From Rectinema sp003452735 (GTDB taxonomy: Bacteria > Spirochaetota > Spirochaetia > Treponematales > Rectinemataceae): a stretch of 52,370 nt of DNA. A program made the position numbers and the translations under genes. The stretch is from assembly GCA_035415815.1 (NCBI GenBank), contig DAOOGR010000004.1:1-52370 (forward strand). The letters run 5' to 3'. Below are positions 23,594 through 32,251 of the stretch, one piece after another (positions within the stretch are counted from its first letter, which is position 1; the number at the start of each line of letters is the position of its first letter). Below the pieces are notes generated by a model, which made no database searches, was not told where the DNA came from, and saw nothing but the letters and a program-made list of their open reading frames with translations.

Positions 23594-24613
23594 ATGAAAG
23601 CAATCAGAGTTCTTTTTCTTGCGCTTGTGCTTGTAACCAGCATATACGCAAAGGCACCTGAAGAAACGCTAACTATCTATGCAGCACTGGATGAAAAAAC
23701 CTCTAAAGAACTTGCAGAAGCATTCACTCAAGCAACTGGTATACCTGCAGAGATAGCGTTGCAAATCGAAGAAGCAGGTACGATCGCTGCAAGAATAAAA
23801 GCTGAATCGGCACGTGCAAGGGCAGATGTATTCATTGGTGGAAACTCCAACTTCCATACAGATCTAGCTGAAGGGAACTACCTTGAGAAATATTCATCTC
23901 CGGTCATCAAAGAAGCCGGCATTGATCCGAGATTCATGGACCCAGACGGATATTGGACTGGCTGGTATCTAGGCGCTCTGTGCCTTGTATACAATACAAA
24001 AATGTACGAACAGAAATTCAAACCAATGGGCTTAAATCCTCCTACTACTTGGGATGATCTGCTCAATCCAGCTTATAAGGGTCTTGTAATTGGTTCGAAT
24101 CCAGCAACAACTGGAGGTGCATATTTAATGGTATGCGCGCAAATTTTCAGATTGGGAAGTGAAAAAGCGGGGTTCGATTATATCAGAAAGCTCCATCAGA
24201 ATGTTGCCCAGTATACAAAAGGAGCAAACGGCTGTATTCCTCTCATTGCTCAAGGAGAGGCCTATGTTGGATTTGCGTGGGGGCATGATGCCCTCAAGCA
24301 GAAAGAGCAGGGAAATCTGCCGATAACAATAGTTTTCCCCAAAGATACAGGATTCGAAATAGGATGTGCTTCAATCATAAAAGGCGCTCCGCATACTGAA
24401 GCAGCAAAAAAGTTCATCGATTTTCTATTGAGCCCTACGGCTGAGCAGATAAATGCAAAGAATGGCTATAGGTATCCAGTAAGAGCCGGCGTAACAATGC
24501 CTCCAGGAGTCCCTCCCTTTGAAGATCTGAAGCTTGCACCATGGGATTTGAAAGCTGCAGCAGTAAATGTTGATGCATGGAAAAAACAATGGTCTGAAAT
24601 CACGGGCAAATAA
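23594..24613 (+). CDS. AfuA/FbpA-type ABC transporter substrate-binding protein
   Basis: Periplasmic binding protein (type 2 fold), 339 aa. Signal peptide MKAIRVLFLALVLVTSIYA, then LTIYAALDEKTSKELAEAF, a typical N-terminal lobe of ferric-iron, aminoethylphosphonate and hexose-phosphate (AfuA) binding proteins; DVFIGGNSN and LGALCLVYNTK follow. The Tyr pair characteristic of ferric-binding proteins is not evident, so iron is not assured. AAGGAGG at 23581-23587 precedes ATG 23594. A LacI-type regulator upstream favours a phosphorylated sugar or similar organic anion. A terminator-like hairpin follows at 24634-24699. Confidence 0.85.
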   Translation: MKAIRVLFLALVLVTSIYAKAPEETLTIYAALDEKTSKELAEAFTQATGIPAEIALQIEEAGTIAARIKAESARARADVFIGGNSNFHTDLAEGNYLEKYSSPVIKEAGIDPRFMDPDGYWTGWYLGALCLVYNTKMYEQKFKPMGLNPPTTWDDLLNPAYKGLVIGSNPATTGGAYLMVCAQIFRLGSEKAGFDYIRKLHQNVAQYTKGANGCIPLIAQGEAYVGFAWGHDALKQKEQGNLPITIVFPKDTGFEIGCASIIKGAPHTEAAKKFIDFLLSPTAEQINAKNGYRYPVRAGVTMPPGVPPFEDLKLAPWDLKAAAVNVDAWKKQWSEITGK

Positions 24614-24633
24614 AAGATAACAAAGTGCACAAT

Positions 24634-24699
24634 AAGCTCCGGGATCTGTTTCTGCTTCATGATTAAAGGCGATCCCTTTTAATAGGGCCGGAGCTTTTT
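24634..24699 (+). terminator. Stem-loop with U-tract after the binding-protein gene
   Basis: AAGCTCCGG (24634-24642) pairs with CCGGAGCTT (24688-24696), running into TTTTT; the loop holds a second pair GGGATC and GATCCC. Placed inside the operon, it should act as a partial terminator that keeps permease levels below those of the binding protein. Confidence 0.7.
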
Positions 24700-24724
24700 C
24701 TTTACTTTTATTTAAGAGGCTACT

Positions 24725-26350
24725 ATGAGGCATAAGGCTTTCAAGCAAAAATCCTATGAAATATCATTAATAATAGTAATTATTGCTATTGTTGCCTCTC
24801 TTTTGATATTTGTATTATACCCAATTGTAGAAGTATTCTTGTTCCCAAAAGCCAGCGACTTCTCAAATATTCTAAAGAATGCTCGCTACATGAAGACACT
24901 TAAGAACAGCATGCTGATGATGCTCCTCTCGACACTTTCCTCGACGTTCCTTGGTTTCATTTTCGCTTATACCGTGACAAGAACAAATGTGCCAGGCAAG
25001 AGAATCTTCAAGTTCATAAGCCTATTGCCGCTTTTCTCTCCGCCATTTATGGTAGCCTTTAGCTATATCATGATGTTTGGGAAAAATGGTCTCATAACGG
25101 CTGGACTTTTTCATGCCAAAGTAAACATATTCGGGTGGCATGGTCTATGGCTATCGCAGACTATAGCATTTTTCCCCGTTGCCTTTCTTGTTATGGAAGG
25201 AGTTCTCCAATCGATTTCTCCAATGCTTGAATATGCAGGACGAAATCTCGGCGCAACAGGCTTTACATTATTTCGTACTGTAACTTTTCCGCTTGCGCGT
25301 CCCGGTGTTGCTGGGGCAGCTCTTCTGGTTGCAATTCAAGTCCTTGCTGATTTTGGCAATCCGATTATCATTTCTGGCAGTTTTTCGGTACTTGCAACAG
25401 AAGCATGGATGAGGGTTGAAGGATGGGCAGATATAGCTGGGGCAGCAATCCTTTCAATCTTGCTACTTTTGCCTTCTTTGGTGATATTTATTCTGCAGCG
25501 ATACTGGGTTGGAAAGCGCTCTTATGTGACGATAACCGGCAAAATTTCTCAAGTGGATATTCAGAAGACGAGCCCCATTGTAAAATGGAGTCTCTTTACA
25601 ATATGCACTATTGTTTCAATCTTCGTTCTGCTTGTCTATATCGGCCTAATCATCGGTGCATTCGTCAATGGCTGGGGATATGATTGGTCCTTTACCTTGA
25701 GATATTTCAAAGAAATATCCTCTCGCTCCAATGAACTATTCCGAAGTCTCAGCTATTCAGCAATAGCAGGATTCTCCAGTGCTCTTTTCTCCATGATTGC
25801 TGCTTACCTTGTCTCAAGGAAAAGATTTATCATGCGCAAATTCGTAGATTTTACCTGTATTTTGCCAGCTGCGCTGCCAGGAATCTTTTTAGGTATTGGT
25901 TATTCTATATGCTTTACAAAGCCGCCGATAGATCTCTATGGTACTGCAGCCATCATCATCCTGAGCATGATCTTCTGGAATATTTCCAGTGGCTATCAGA
26001 CTGGTATCGGAGCCCTTCAACAAATCTCCCCCTCTCTCAATGAAGCTGCCAGCAATCTTGGAGCAACTAGCATGCGTATATTCAGAGAAATAGAAATTCC
26101 ACTCATCAAAGTGCCTTTCTTTTCTGCCTTTATTATGTCATTCATCAGAGCCATTACTACCTTGAGCGTTATTGTATTTCTATCAACATCAAAAAACGCA
26201 GTTGTAACATTTAGCATCATGAATCTCATCAGCGATGGATTCTATGGAAAAGCAGCCGCTCTTACCTGCTCATTGCTAGTCATTACATTTTCAGCTCTCG
26301 GACTTGCAAGGCTCCTGATGGGCAAGCAGGTGCAGCTCTTTAAAGTATAG
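24725..26350 (+). CDS. AfuB/FbpB-type ABC permease with two fused permease domains
   Basis: Inner-membrane protein of 541 aa with about twelve helices, carrying two binding-protein-dependent permease domains in one chain. Both coupling (EAA) loops are visible: YAGRNLGATGFTLFRTV around residue 175 and NEAASNLGATSMRIFREIEI around residue 440. This tandem architecture is typical of FbpB, AfuB and PhnV-like permeases. The ATG has AAGAGG five bases upstream. It is followed by the ATPase gene after 61 bases. Confidence 0.9.
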   Translation: MRHKAFKQKSYEISLIIVIIAIVASLLIFVLYPIVEVFLFPKASDFSNILKNARYMKTLKNSMLMMLLSTLSSTFLGFIFAYTVTRTNVPGKRIFKFISLLPLFSPPFMVAFSYIMMFGKNGLITAGLFHAKVNIFGWHGLWLSQTIAFFPVAFLVMEGVLQSISPMLEYAGRNLGATGFTLFRTVTFPLARPGVAGAALLVAIQVLADFGNPIIISGSFSVLATEAWMRVEGWADIAGAAILSILLLLPSLVIFILQRYWVGKRSYVTITGKISQVDIQKTSPIVKWSLFTICTIVSIFVLLVYIGLIIGAFVNGWGYDWSFTLRYFKEISSRSNELFRSLSYSAIAGFSSALFSMIAAYLVSRKRFIMRKFVDFTCILPAALPGIFLGIGYSICFTKPPIDLYGTAAIIILSMIFWNISSGYQTGIGALQQISPSLNEAASNLGATSMRIFREIEIPLIKVPFFSAFIMSFIRAITTLSVIVFLSTSKNAVVTFSIMNLISDGFYGKAAALTCSLLVITFSALGLARLLMGKQVQLFKV

Positions 26351-26411
26351 ATCAACGCTATACCACAGGAATATGAGTGCTGCCAAAGTTCTTATAGAGG
26401 AGTTTTACTAA

Positions 26412-27509
26412 ATGGAAAATGCTCATGTCATGCTACGGAATGTCAGCAAGAAATTCGGCAGTTTCAAGGCCCTTGATAATATATCGCTCGAGATAGCCCA
26501 AGGTAGCTTTACCACACTGCTTGGACCTAGTGGTTGTGGCAAAACAACTCTCTTGAGGTCAATTGCTGGATTCTATCAAATAGATGAAGGAGAAATCCTT
26601 ATCGATGGCAAAGTTATCAATGATCTTCCTTCACATTTGCGCAATGCGATCATGGTATTTCAGGACTATGCCCTGTTTCCTCATATGAGCATACGAGAAA
26701 ATATCACTTATGGACTTCGCATCAAAAAAATGCCCCAACAAGAAATCAACGAGCGCTTAGAAAGAACGATACAGTATCTCGATATTGGCACACTGCTCGA
26801 TAGAATGCCTGGCCAGATTTCAGGCGGACAACAACAACGAGTGGCTCTCGCTCGTGCTCTTATTATGGAGCCAGAAGTTCTTTTGCTTGATGAACCTCTT
26901 TCGAATCTCGATGCAAATCTACGCAATTCAATTAGAGCTGAATTAAGGCAATTACAAAAGCGACTAAATATAACTACAATATATGTAACCCATGACCAAA
27001 GCGAAGCCCTAGCTATGTCAGATTCTATTGCTGTACTGAATACAGGCAAAATAGAACAGATTGGATCTCCCTTTGATATTTATTATCATCCTGCCAATAG
27101 ATTTGTTGCTTCATTTGTTGGTACCGTAAATTTCATTGAAGGTGTAATCATCGATATTGATGAGCAATATATCCATGTAAGATCAGATAGAATCGATATT
27201 GATGTTGAAGGTAACAAGTTCAAACCTGAAATGCTAGGCAAGCTTGAAAAATCAGAGAAAGTGCTTCTTGTCATAAGACCTGAAAGCATGAAGATCATAG
27301 ACATGCAAAATGCCCAAAATAGTGCTAGCAATATCTTTCAGGGGCAAATCGATCATTTTATTTTCGAGGGTTCCAATATACGTTATTGGATAAAAGCTTT
27401 TGAAAACACAATAATAATCGACATATTCGACCCTGGAGAAGCTGGAATAAAAGATGGCATAATTTCTTTCTGGATAGACCCTTCAAAAATCCATTTGATT
27501 CCCTTATAG
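26412..27509 (+). CDS. AfuC/FbpC-type ABC transporter ATP-binding protein
   Basis: ATPase subunit, 365 aa: Walker A GPSGCGKTTL, Q-loop VFQDYALFPHM, signature ISGGQQQRVALARAL, Walker B LLLDEPLSNLD, and H-loop YVTHDQSEAL, followed by a C-terminal TOBE-like regulatory domain (from about residue 240, VNFIEGVIIDID). The order binding protein, permease, ATPase in one strand with a shared regulator marks a complete importer. AGGAG precedes the ATG. It shares the same gene order and domain design with a second system at 38786-42726. Confidence 0.92.
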   Translation: MENAHVMLRNVSKKFGSFKALDNISLEIAQGSFTTLLGPSGCGKTTLLRSIAGFYQIDEGEILIDGKVINDLPSHLRNAIMVFQDYALFPHMSIRENITYGLRIKKMPQQEINERLERTIQYLDIGTLLDRMPGQISGGQQQRVALARALIMEPEVLLLDEPLSNLDANLRNSIRAELRQLQKRLNITTIYVTHDQSEALAMSDSIAVLNTGKIEQIGSPFDIYYHPANRFVASFVGTVNFIEGVIIDIDEQYIHVRSDRIDIDVEGNKFKPEMLGKLEKSEKVLLVIRPESMKIIDMQNAQNSASNIFQGQIDHFIFEGSNIRYWIKAFENTIIIDIFDPGEAGIKDGIISFWIDPSKIHLIPL

Positions 27510-27684
27510 CCTAAGAGGTATATTCTCCTCTTCTGCTACACGGTATGAATTCTTTTGAGCGGCTATCTCTGCGTAAATATAAAAGGGCGAGCTTTGAGGT
27601 ATTAAGTCAAGCAACTCTTCCGCGAATCCTATAAAAAAGAAAATGATTATGCTAAATGATTCTTACCATTTGTAGGATCTATCT

Positions 27685-28179
27685 TCATAAAAACATACCC
27701 ATACAGACCAAATCGTCGTAATGCCCTTCGAACTTGCGTTTCTTGAGACGAATACCTTCTTCGAAAAAGCCTTTCTTCTTATAGAGAGCGCGGGCTGCCG
27801 AGTTTGAGCCGAAAACTTCAAGCTCCAGCTTTTCAAGGCCAAGTTCTCGCGCTTGGTGGATACACGCATCGAGAAGAGCACCGCCAATGCCTTGTCCTCG
27901 AAAGCTCTTTCTAACACCCATGGCAATGGTGCCGATGTGAGCAAGCTCTTCGATATTGCTTCTGTTTATGTCAATCCAACCTAGAAGCTCCTTCTTGTCG
28001 TCAAATGCTCCCAGAACTGGATTGGAAGACTCATAGTGCTGAGCAATGTATTTTCTCATATTTTCGAGCGGAATACGAATGGACGCAAATAGAAATTTAC
28101 CTTCATCTTTTACTTCATTGACAAGAGAATAGTAATCTTCTGCTTCGACTGGAGCGATAGCGCGAATGGTAAAATTCAT
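27685..28179 (-). CDS. GNAT family N-acetyltransferase
   Basis: Acetyl-CoA-dependent acetyltransferase, 164 aa. The acetyl-CoA-binding motif A is clear: GVRKSFRGQGIGGALLDACI, with R-G-Q-G-I-G-G, followed by LELEVFGSNSAARALYKKKGF, the standard GNAT ending. ATG 28179 is preferred over a TTG at 28188 because it gives the typical MNFTIRAIAP start. The substrate (small-molecule amine or protein N-terminus) cannot be told. It lies downstream of the sugar transporter permease with a 106-base gap, in which a site related to two copies upstream of that transporter is seen at 28251-28271. Confidence 0.85.
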   Translation of the reverse strand: MNFTIRAIAPVEAEDYYSLVNEVKDEGKFLFASIRIPLENMRKYIAQHYESSNPVLGAFDDKKELLGWIDINRSNIEELAHIGTIAMGVRKSFRGQGIGGALLDACIHQARELGLEKLELEVFGSNSAARALYKKKGFFEEGIRLKKRKFEGHYDDLVCMGMFL

Positions 28180-28250
28180 GATTATCAAACGATGATATTA
28201 ACTCTCAATCGAATAATTCTTCAAGTATCAAAAATGCTGCTTAGCTACCT

Positions 28251-28271
28251 TTGCACAAAATTGTCGTGCAC
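28251..28271. repeat. Copy 1 of a TTGCACAAA..TGCA site
   Basis: TTGCAC and GTGCAC arms flank nine bases. The same pattern occurs at 32040-32059 and 32071-32091, upstream of the sugar transporter. This copy lies upstream of the GNAT gene. Confidence 0.4.
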
Positions 28272-28285
28272 CCACATCCTGAAGC

Positions 28286-29272
28286 TTATGTACGATCCTT
28301 GGAAATGCTAAATCTAACATTGATAATAACCGCTAATGCAATAACTAATCCAACAAAAGCATCTTGTACATAAGCATCAGTACCCATCAAAACTAGACCT
28401 GTTCTAACTTCAGCCATGATAAATGTACCGATAAAAGTACCCAGAATACTTCCTACCCCGCCAGACATCGAAGTTCCTCCAATGACTCCTGCAGCTATAG
28501 CCTCGAGTTCAAGACCGGAACCTTGAGTTGGCGTAACAGTCTTCAGAAAAGCAAGTGAGATAAGGGAAGACAAGCCTGCAGCAGCAGAGGTAATCATGAA
28601 GCATGTCTTCTTAATGCTCATTGTCTTTATTCCAGAAAGATCAGCGGCAAGCCGATTATCACCCGTAGCAAACACTTTTACACCAAATGATGTTCTATGT
28701 AAGAGATAGAACGAAATCAATGTCCATGCTAAGAGCCAAAAGATCTGAACCGGAATATTGCCAAAAAGTTCAGCTCTGCCAAATGCATCAAAGAAAATAG
28801 AACTCTGGAGAAATGATATTGGCTGACCTTGGGATAGAACCATCGCAATACCGCGAAATATCATTTGAGTGGAAAGAGTTCCAATAAAAGAATTGATCTT
28901 TGTCGTTGAAATGAGAGTACCATTAACGAAGCCCAGCAAAAGAGCAGTCAGAAATCCAATGAGCGCAGCTGGCCAAATATTGAATCCCATATTTTTGACT
29001 AATATTCCGGTAACGACTCCTGTTACCGCATATATTGCTCCTACTGAAAGATCAAATTCCCCAGAAATAATGAGCATTGTCATAGCCATGGCAATTATGC
29101 CAAGCTGAGCAGTCTGCCGTAAAAGGTTGAAAAAATTATATGCAGTAAGAAAGACAGGCGAAGCAATCGTAAAAAATACCGCAATTAAGATTGCTGCAAT
29201 AAGAACACCAATATCGCGCCCCAATACAATTCTAGATTTGTTCTTTTGATTCTTGGTCGCTGATTTGTTCAT
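28286..29272 (-). CDS. Ribose/xylose-type sugar ABC transporter permease (RbsC family)
   Basis: Inner-membrane permease of 328 aa with roughly ten hydrophobic segments. Family features: VFLTAYNFFNLLRQTAQLGIIA near the N-terminus, SGEFDLSVGAIYA (the conserved D-LS-G motif), the coupling motif TGDNRLAADLSGI and EAIAAGVIGGTSMSGGVGS near the end. It is the last gene of a binding protein, ATPase, permease operon and starts 17 bases after the ATPase stop with AAGGAT ahead. Cargo is probably a pentose or related sugar; which one is not visible. Confidence 0.92.
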   Translation of the reverse strand: MNKSATKNQKNKSRIVLGRDIGVLIAAILIAVFFTIASPVFLTAYNFFNLLRQTAQLGIIAMAMTMLIISGEFDLSVGAIYAVTGVVTGILVKNMGFNIWPAALIGFLTALLLGFVNGTLISTTKINSFIGTLSTQMIFRGIAMVLSQGQPISFLQSSIFFDAFGRAELFGNIPVQIFWLLAWTLISFYLLHRTSFGVKVFATGDNRLAADLSGIKTMSIKKTCFMITSAAAGLSSLISLAFLKTVTPTQGSGLELEAIAAGVIGGTSMSGGVGSILGTFIGTFIMAEVRTGLVLMGTDAYVQDAFVGLVIALAVIINVRFSISKDRT

Positions 29273-29289
29273 TAGTTCATCCTTTCTAT

Positions 29290-30780
29290 CTAACTCATTG
29301 CATAAAAGAAAAGATTCTCCTTGGTCAAAGATTCCTTTTCAAGAATAATCTTTGCTCGACCTCGATTCATCACCAAAATTCTATCGCACATGATCAAAAG
29401 CTCTTCCATCTCTGATGATGCCATAATAATTGTACAACCCGCGCCTGCCATATCGAAGATAATTTTTGCAATCTCAGCCTTAGCTGCAATATCTACACCT
29501 CGAGTTGGTTCATTCAGTACGAGAATCGATGGCGATAGGGCAAGCCATCGCGCAAGCATTGCTTTTTGTTGATTGCCCCCGCTCAAAGCAGATATATAAT
29601 CTCTAGGATTAGAAATCTTTATTGAAAGTTTGGTAGCCATATTATTCGCTACCTTTATATAATCTTCCTCATTATAGCCAGTTAGATCTTTTGATTGAGA
29701 AATACTCACAATTCCAATATTCTTTGCTATATTCAGGTCGGGGAAAATGCCCTTGGTTTTTCTGTCTTCGGGTAAGTAGCCAACACCTGCGGCTATTGCT
29801 CTAGAGATGGTTATCCTCCCAAAATCATTACCTCGGATGACGACTGAACCTTTATCAGGTGGTGGCAATCCAAAAAGACTCGAAATGACTTCAGATCTAC
29901 CTGAACCTTGTAGGCCTGCAATACCAAAAACTTCACCTTTATGGACTGAAAAAGAAATATCTTCGTAAGATTTCGATAATGAAATCGATTTTGCCTCGAG
30001 AGCAATCTCTGCATCCGAAATATCCTTTGCAATGCGATGTCGCTCATCAATTGATCTTCCTGCGATAAGCCTTGATAATTCCTTTGCTGAAAATTCGGCT
30101 TTGTAGAGATGACCTACATTTTCACCATCTCGAAGAACAAAAATCTCGTCAGATAGTTCCATAAGTTCATCAAGCAGATGACTTACAAATATAAAGCCGA
30201 TCCCTTGCTCATCCTTTAGTCTTCTTATTGAATCAAAAAGTCTTTCTACTTCCGGTGCAGACAATGCAGTCGTTGGCTCATCGAGAATCACTAACTTTGC
30301 ATTTCGAGACAACACTCTTACTAGAAGGGCCAATTGCTGTTCAGCAGCCGAGCATTCTCCAATTGGGACAGTGGGATCTATATCTTCGTCCAGGAATTTT
30401 CTATACAATTCTATACAGCGATTATTCATTAATTTCCAATCAGGCCTTCCTCTCTGAGAGGGAATCATTGGGCCAAGAAACACATTTGCTGCAATAGAAA
30501 GATGCGGGCAGATTGGAATTTCCTGGTGAAAAACGCTTATCCCTAGAGATTCTGCATTAGAGACATCATGCGGCTTATATGGTTTTCCTTGATAGCTCAT
30601 CTCTCCTGAATCATAAGAAAGAGCACCGCAGATTATCCTGACCAGTGTCGATTTGCCTGCGCCATTCTCGCCAGCCAGACCGATAATTTCTTTTGGTGAA
30701 ATATCTAAAGATACATTTCTCAGAGCATGAATATTGCCAAAATGCTTTGAGATATTTTGTACAGATAATAAACTCTGCAA
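29290..30780 (-). CDS. Sugar ABC transporter ATP-binding protein, two ATPase domains (RbsA/MglA family)
   Basis: ATPase with two nucleotide-binding domains, 496 aa. Domain 1 (about 1-220) has Walker A GENGAGKSTLV and Walker B LVILDEPTTALS but its signature reads CSAAEQQLALL instead of LSxGQ. Domain 2 (about 250-480) has the degenerate Walker A region GLQGSGRSEV, signature SALSGGNQQKAMLARWL and LVLNEPTRGVD, the usual arrangement in this family. A TTG at 30780 is favoured since AAGGAG lies six bases upstream of it, overlapping codons of a longer reading from ATG 30798. A stem-loop separates it from the binding-protein gene. Confidence 0.9.
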   Translation of the reverse strand: MQSLLSVQNISKHFGNIHALRNVSLDISPKEIIGLAGENGAGKSTLVRIICGALSYDSGEMSYQGKPYKPHDVSNAESLGISVFHQEIPICPHLSIAANVFLGPMIPSQRGRPDWKLMNNRCIELYRKFLDEDIDPTVPIGECSAAEQQLALLVRVLSRNAKLVILDEPTTALSAPEVERLFDSIRRLKDEQGIGFIFVSHLLDELMELSDEIFVLRDGENVGHLYKAEFSAKELSRLIAGRSIDERHRIAKDISDAEIALEAKSISLSKSYEDISFSVHKGEVFGIAGLQGSGRSEVISSLFGLPPPDKGSVVIRGNDFGRITISRAIAAGVGYLPEDRKTKGIFPDLNIAKNIGIVSISQSKDLTGYNEEDYIKVANNMATKLSIKISNPRDYISALSGGNQQKAMLARWLALSPSILVLNEPTRGVDIAAKAEIAKIIFDMAGAGCTIIMASSEMEELLIMCDRILVMNRGRAKIILEKESLTKENLFFYAMS

Positions 30781-30816
30781 TACAATCTCCTTCCTCATCG
30801 ATGAATTGGTCTGGTG

Positions 30817-30846
30817 CGGAGACAGTACTTCAAAGCACCGTCTCCG
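30817..30846 (-). promoter_or_regulatory. Intergenic stem-loop after the sugar-binding-protein gene
   Basis: Arms 30817-30828 and 30835-30846 form 12 base pairs around a six-base loop. In the minus-strand RNA two positions become G-U pairs, whereas they would be A-C mismatches on the other strand, so the fold belongs to the operon transcript. No U-tract follows. Confidence 0.72.
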
Positions 30847-30882
30847 AATGAAAGAGCTAGTTCTTATGACAACAAACGAATT

Positions 30883-31830
30883 CTAGCGATAGCCTTCAGC
30901 CGCAAGTTTCATGACTTCATTTACGTTTTCGGCTGTGACAGGTGCAATACCAGTATTGATATCGCATGGAGTAAGATTGAACTTCTTAAGAAGATAAAGC
31001 TCCATAACACCCTGGAACCCTTGGAGATACGGTTGTTGATCAATAGTAAACTGCATATTACCTTTTTGAATGGCAACAAGTTCATCTGTGACAAGGTCGA
31101 AACCACCTGCCATAACTTTGCCCTTCAGGCGATCTCTCTCGATAATCTGGGCGATTGCACTCCCCGTTACCTCTTCAACTCCAAACATGCCCTTTATATT
31201 TGGATTTGCTTGCAAGGCGCTAGAAATAAGGCTGACTGCCCGAACCATATCAGTACCCGTTGCAACCACTCTATATTTGAATTTTCCTCCTTGAGCATCC
31301 AGTACATCTTTAATGCCGCGAATCCTATCTTCAAGGTTCTCCGCACCTGCAGTATGGGTTGTCAAAAGCACATCTCCACCATTTGGTAGCAGTTTTACTA
31401 TCTGCATTCCCATAGAGCGCCCAGCTTCGTAGTTTCCTTGCCCAATATAAGCAAGCCTTCCACTTTCTGGAGCGTCCGCATTTATGGCAATAACAGGTAT
31501 GCCTTTTGACATCGCCTCTTTGACTACCGCGTTGAATGCATTTGCATCGGGCATTGTCATGGCAATACCATCGACCTTCTGCGCAATCGCCGATTTTACA
31601 AATTCAACCTGTTGCTGAATATCAAAACCAGTTGGGCCGGTATATACCACATCTGCTCCGATAAGCTTGCCTGCATCTTCAGCGCCTTTTCTAACTGGAA
31701 CAAAAAATGGAACAGCAGTTGCATGGGTAATAACTACAAATTTATACCGTTTCTGAGCCTGTGCACCAACGGTACCTATTGTTCCGGCTATAAGCAACAT
31801 AGCTATGAATACTGAAAGTACTCTTTTCAT
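30883..31830 (-). CDS. Sugar ABC transporter substrate-binding protein (RbsB-like, type 1 fold)
   Basis: Periplasmic binding protein of 315 aa with signal peptide MKRVLSVFIAMLLIAGTIGTVGA and cleavage near GAQA. The mature sequence has the family pattern of ribose/xylose/rhamnose-type binding proteins: YKFVVITHATAVPFFVPVRKG-like opening, VDGIAMTMPDANAF, GIPVIAINADAPES, RLAYIGQGNYEAGRSMG and a second lobe with FGVEEVTGSAIAQ. GAGGAGG precedes the ATG. It is the first gene of the transporter operon, with an operator-like palindrome, a candidate promoter and several repeats in the long upstream region. Confidence 0.92.
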   Translation of the reverse strand: MKRVLSVFIAMLLIAGTIGTVGAQAQKRYKFVVITHATAVPFFVPVRKGAEDAGKLIGADVVYTGPTGFDIQQQVEFVKSAIAQKVDGIAMTMPDANAFNAVVKEAMSKGIPVIAINADAPESGRLAYIGQGNYEAGRSMGMQIVKLLPNGGDVLLTTHTAGAENLEDRIRGIKDVLDAQGGKFKYRVVATGTDMVRAVSLISSALQANPNIKGMFGVEEVTGSAIAQIIERDRLKGKVMAGGFDLVTDELVAIQKGNMQFTIDQQPYLQGFQGVMELYLLKKFNLTPCDINTGIAPVTAENVNEVMKLAAEGYR

Positions 31831-31968
31831 AATGTCCTCCTCTCGCCCTATGATTTTATGATCCTAAAACAGGATCATGTTAATCAACCATAAATCATAA
31901 GCATCTAATCGAATCAAAGATGTCAGGAAGACCTATTAAATGCCTAAGAACCTTCGATGGCTGAAATT

Positions 31969-31984
31969 CTAAAAACGTTTTCAG
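31969..31984. promoter_or_regulatory. LacI/GalR-type operator of the sugar transporter operon
   Basis: A 16-base palindrome with a single mismatched pair built on the core AAAACGTTTT, the classical central-CG LacI-family form. It lies just downstream of the predicted start of transcription of the sugar transporter operon, where a repressor would block it. A second layer, GGCTGAAA and TTTCAGCC (8-base arms), surrounds it. Confidence 0.65.
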
Positions 31985-31994
31985 CCATGTAAGC

Positions 31995-32023
31995 ATTTTC
32001 CTTCATGATGTATAATCTGTCAA
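31995..32023 (-). promoter_or_regulatory. Candidate promoter of the sugar transporter operon
   Basis: On the minus strand TTGACA (32018-32023), 17 bases, then GAAAAT (31995-32000). The -35 is perfect and the -10 is weak (4 of 6). Confidence 0.5.
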
Positions 32024-32039
32024 GAAAAAATGATTATTT

Positions 32040-32091
32040 TTACACAAATTTGCGTGCAAGCTGATCGCTTTTGCACAAATTGATAATGCAC
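32040..32091. repeat. Two tandem copies of the TTGCACAAA..TGCA site
   Basis: Copies at 32040-32059 (TTACAC, 8 bases, GTGCAA) and 32071-32091 (TTGCAC, 9 bases, ATGCAC), spaced 31 bases start to start, about three helical turns, directly upstream of the predicted -35 box. A third copy is at 28251-28271. Confidence 0.45.
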
Positions 32092-32108
32092 AACTTGCTG
32101 CATTATCA
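32081..32108. repeat. Perfect 10-base inverted repeat
   Basis: TGATAATGCA (32081-32090) and TGCATTATCA (32099-32108) flank eight bases. It overlaps the second TTGCAC-type site. It could be an operator or a hairpin; there is no convincing U-tract after it. Confidence 0.5.
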
Positions 32109-32251
32109 TATTGCAACTTTTCCTTTCTATGTCTGCCTTTTGCCTGCTTTCTGCATTACAGACATACCTCTCTAGATAATCTATGATAATTTCAAAAATA
32201 TGGCCTCCATAGAGCTTTCGCTAGATTGGCAATTTAAATTATGATCATTGC

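Larger units (their letters stand above)
31831..32251. promoter_or_regulatory. 421-base regulatory region between the sugar transporter operon and the PAS gene
   Basis: No gene is seen here. For the minus-strand operon it holds a hairpin in the leader (ATGATCCT-AAAAC-AGGATCAT, 31858-31878), a LacI-type operator (31969-31984), a -10/-35 pair (31995-32023), two related TTGCAC-type sites and an inverted repeat (32081-32108). For the plus-strand PAS gene it holds a TATGAT at 32240-32245. Confidence 0.55.

Noticed and set aside
27513..27532. AAGAGG and CCTCTT inverted repeat after the first AfuC-type gene, considered as a terminator
   Set aside because: Only six base pairs and no U-tract.
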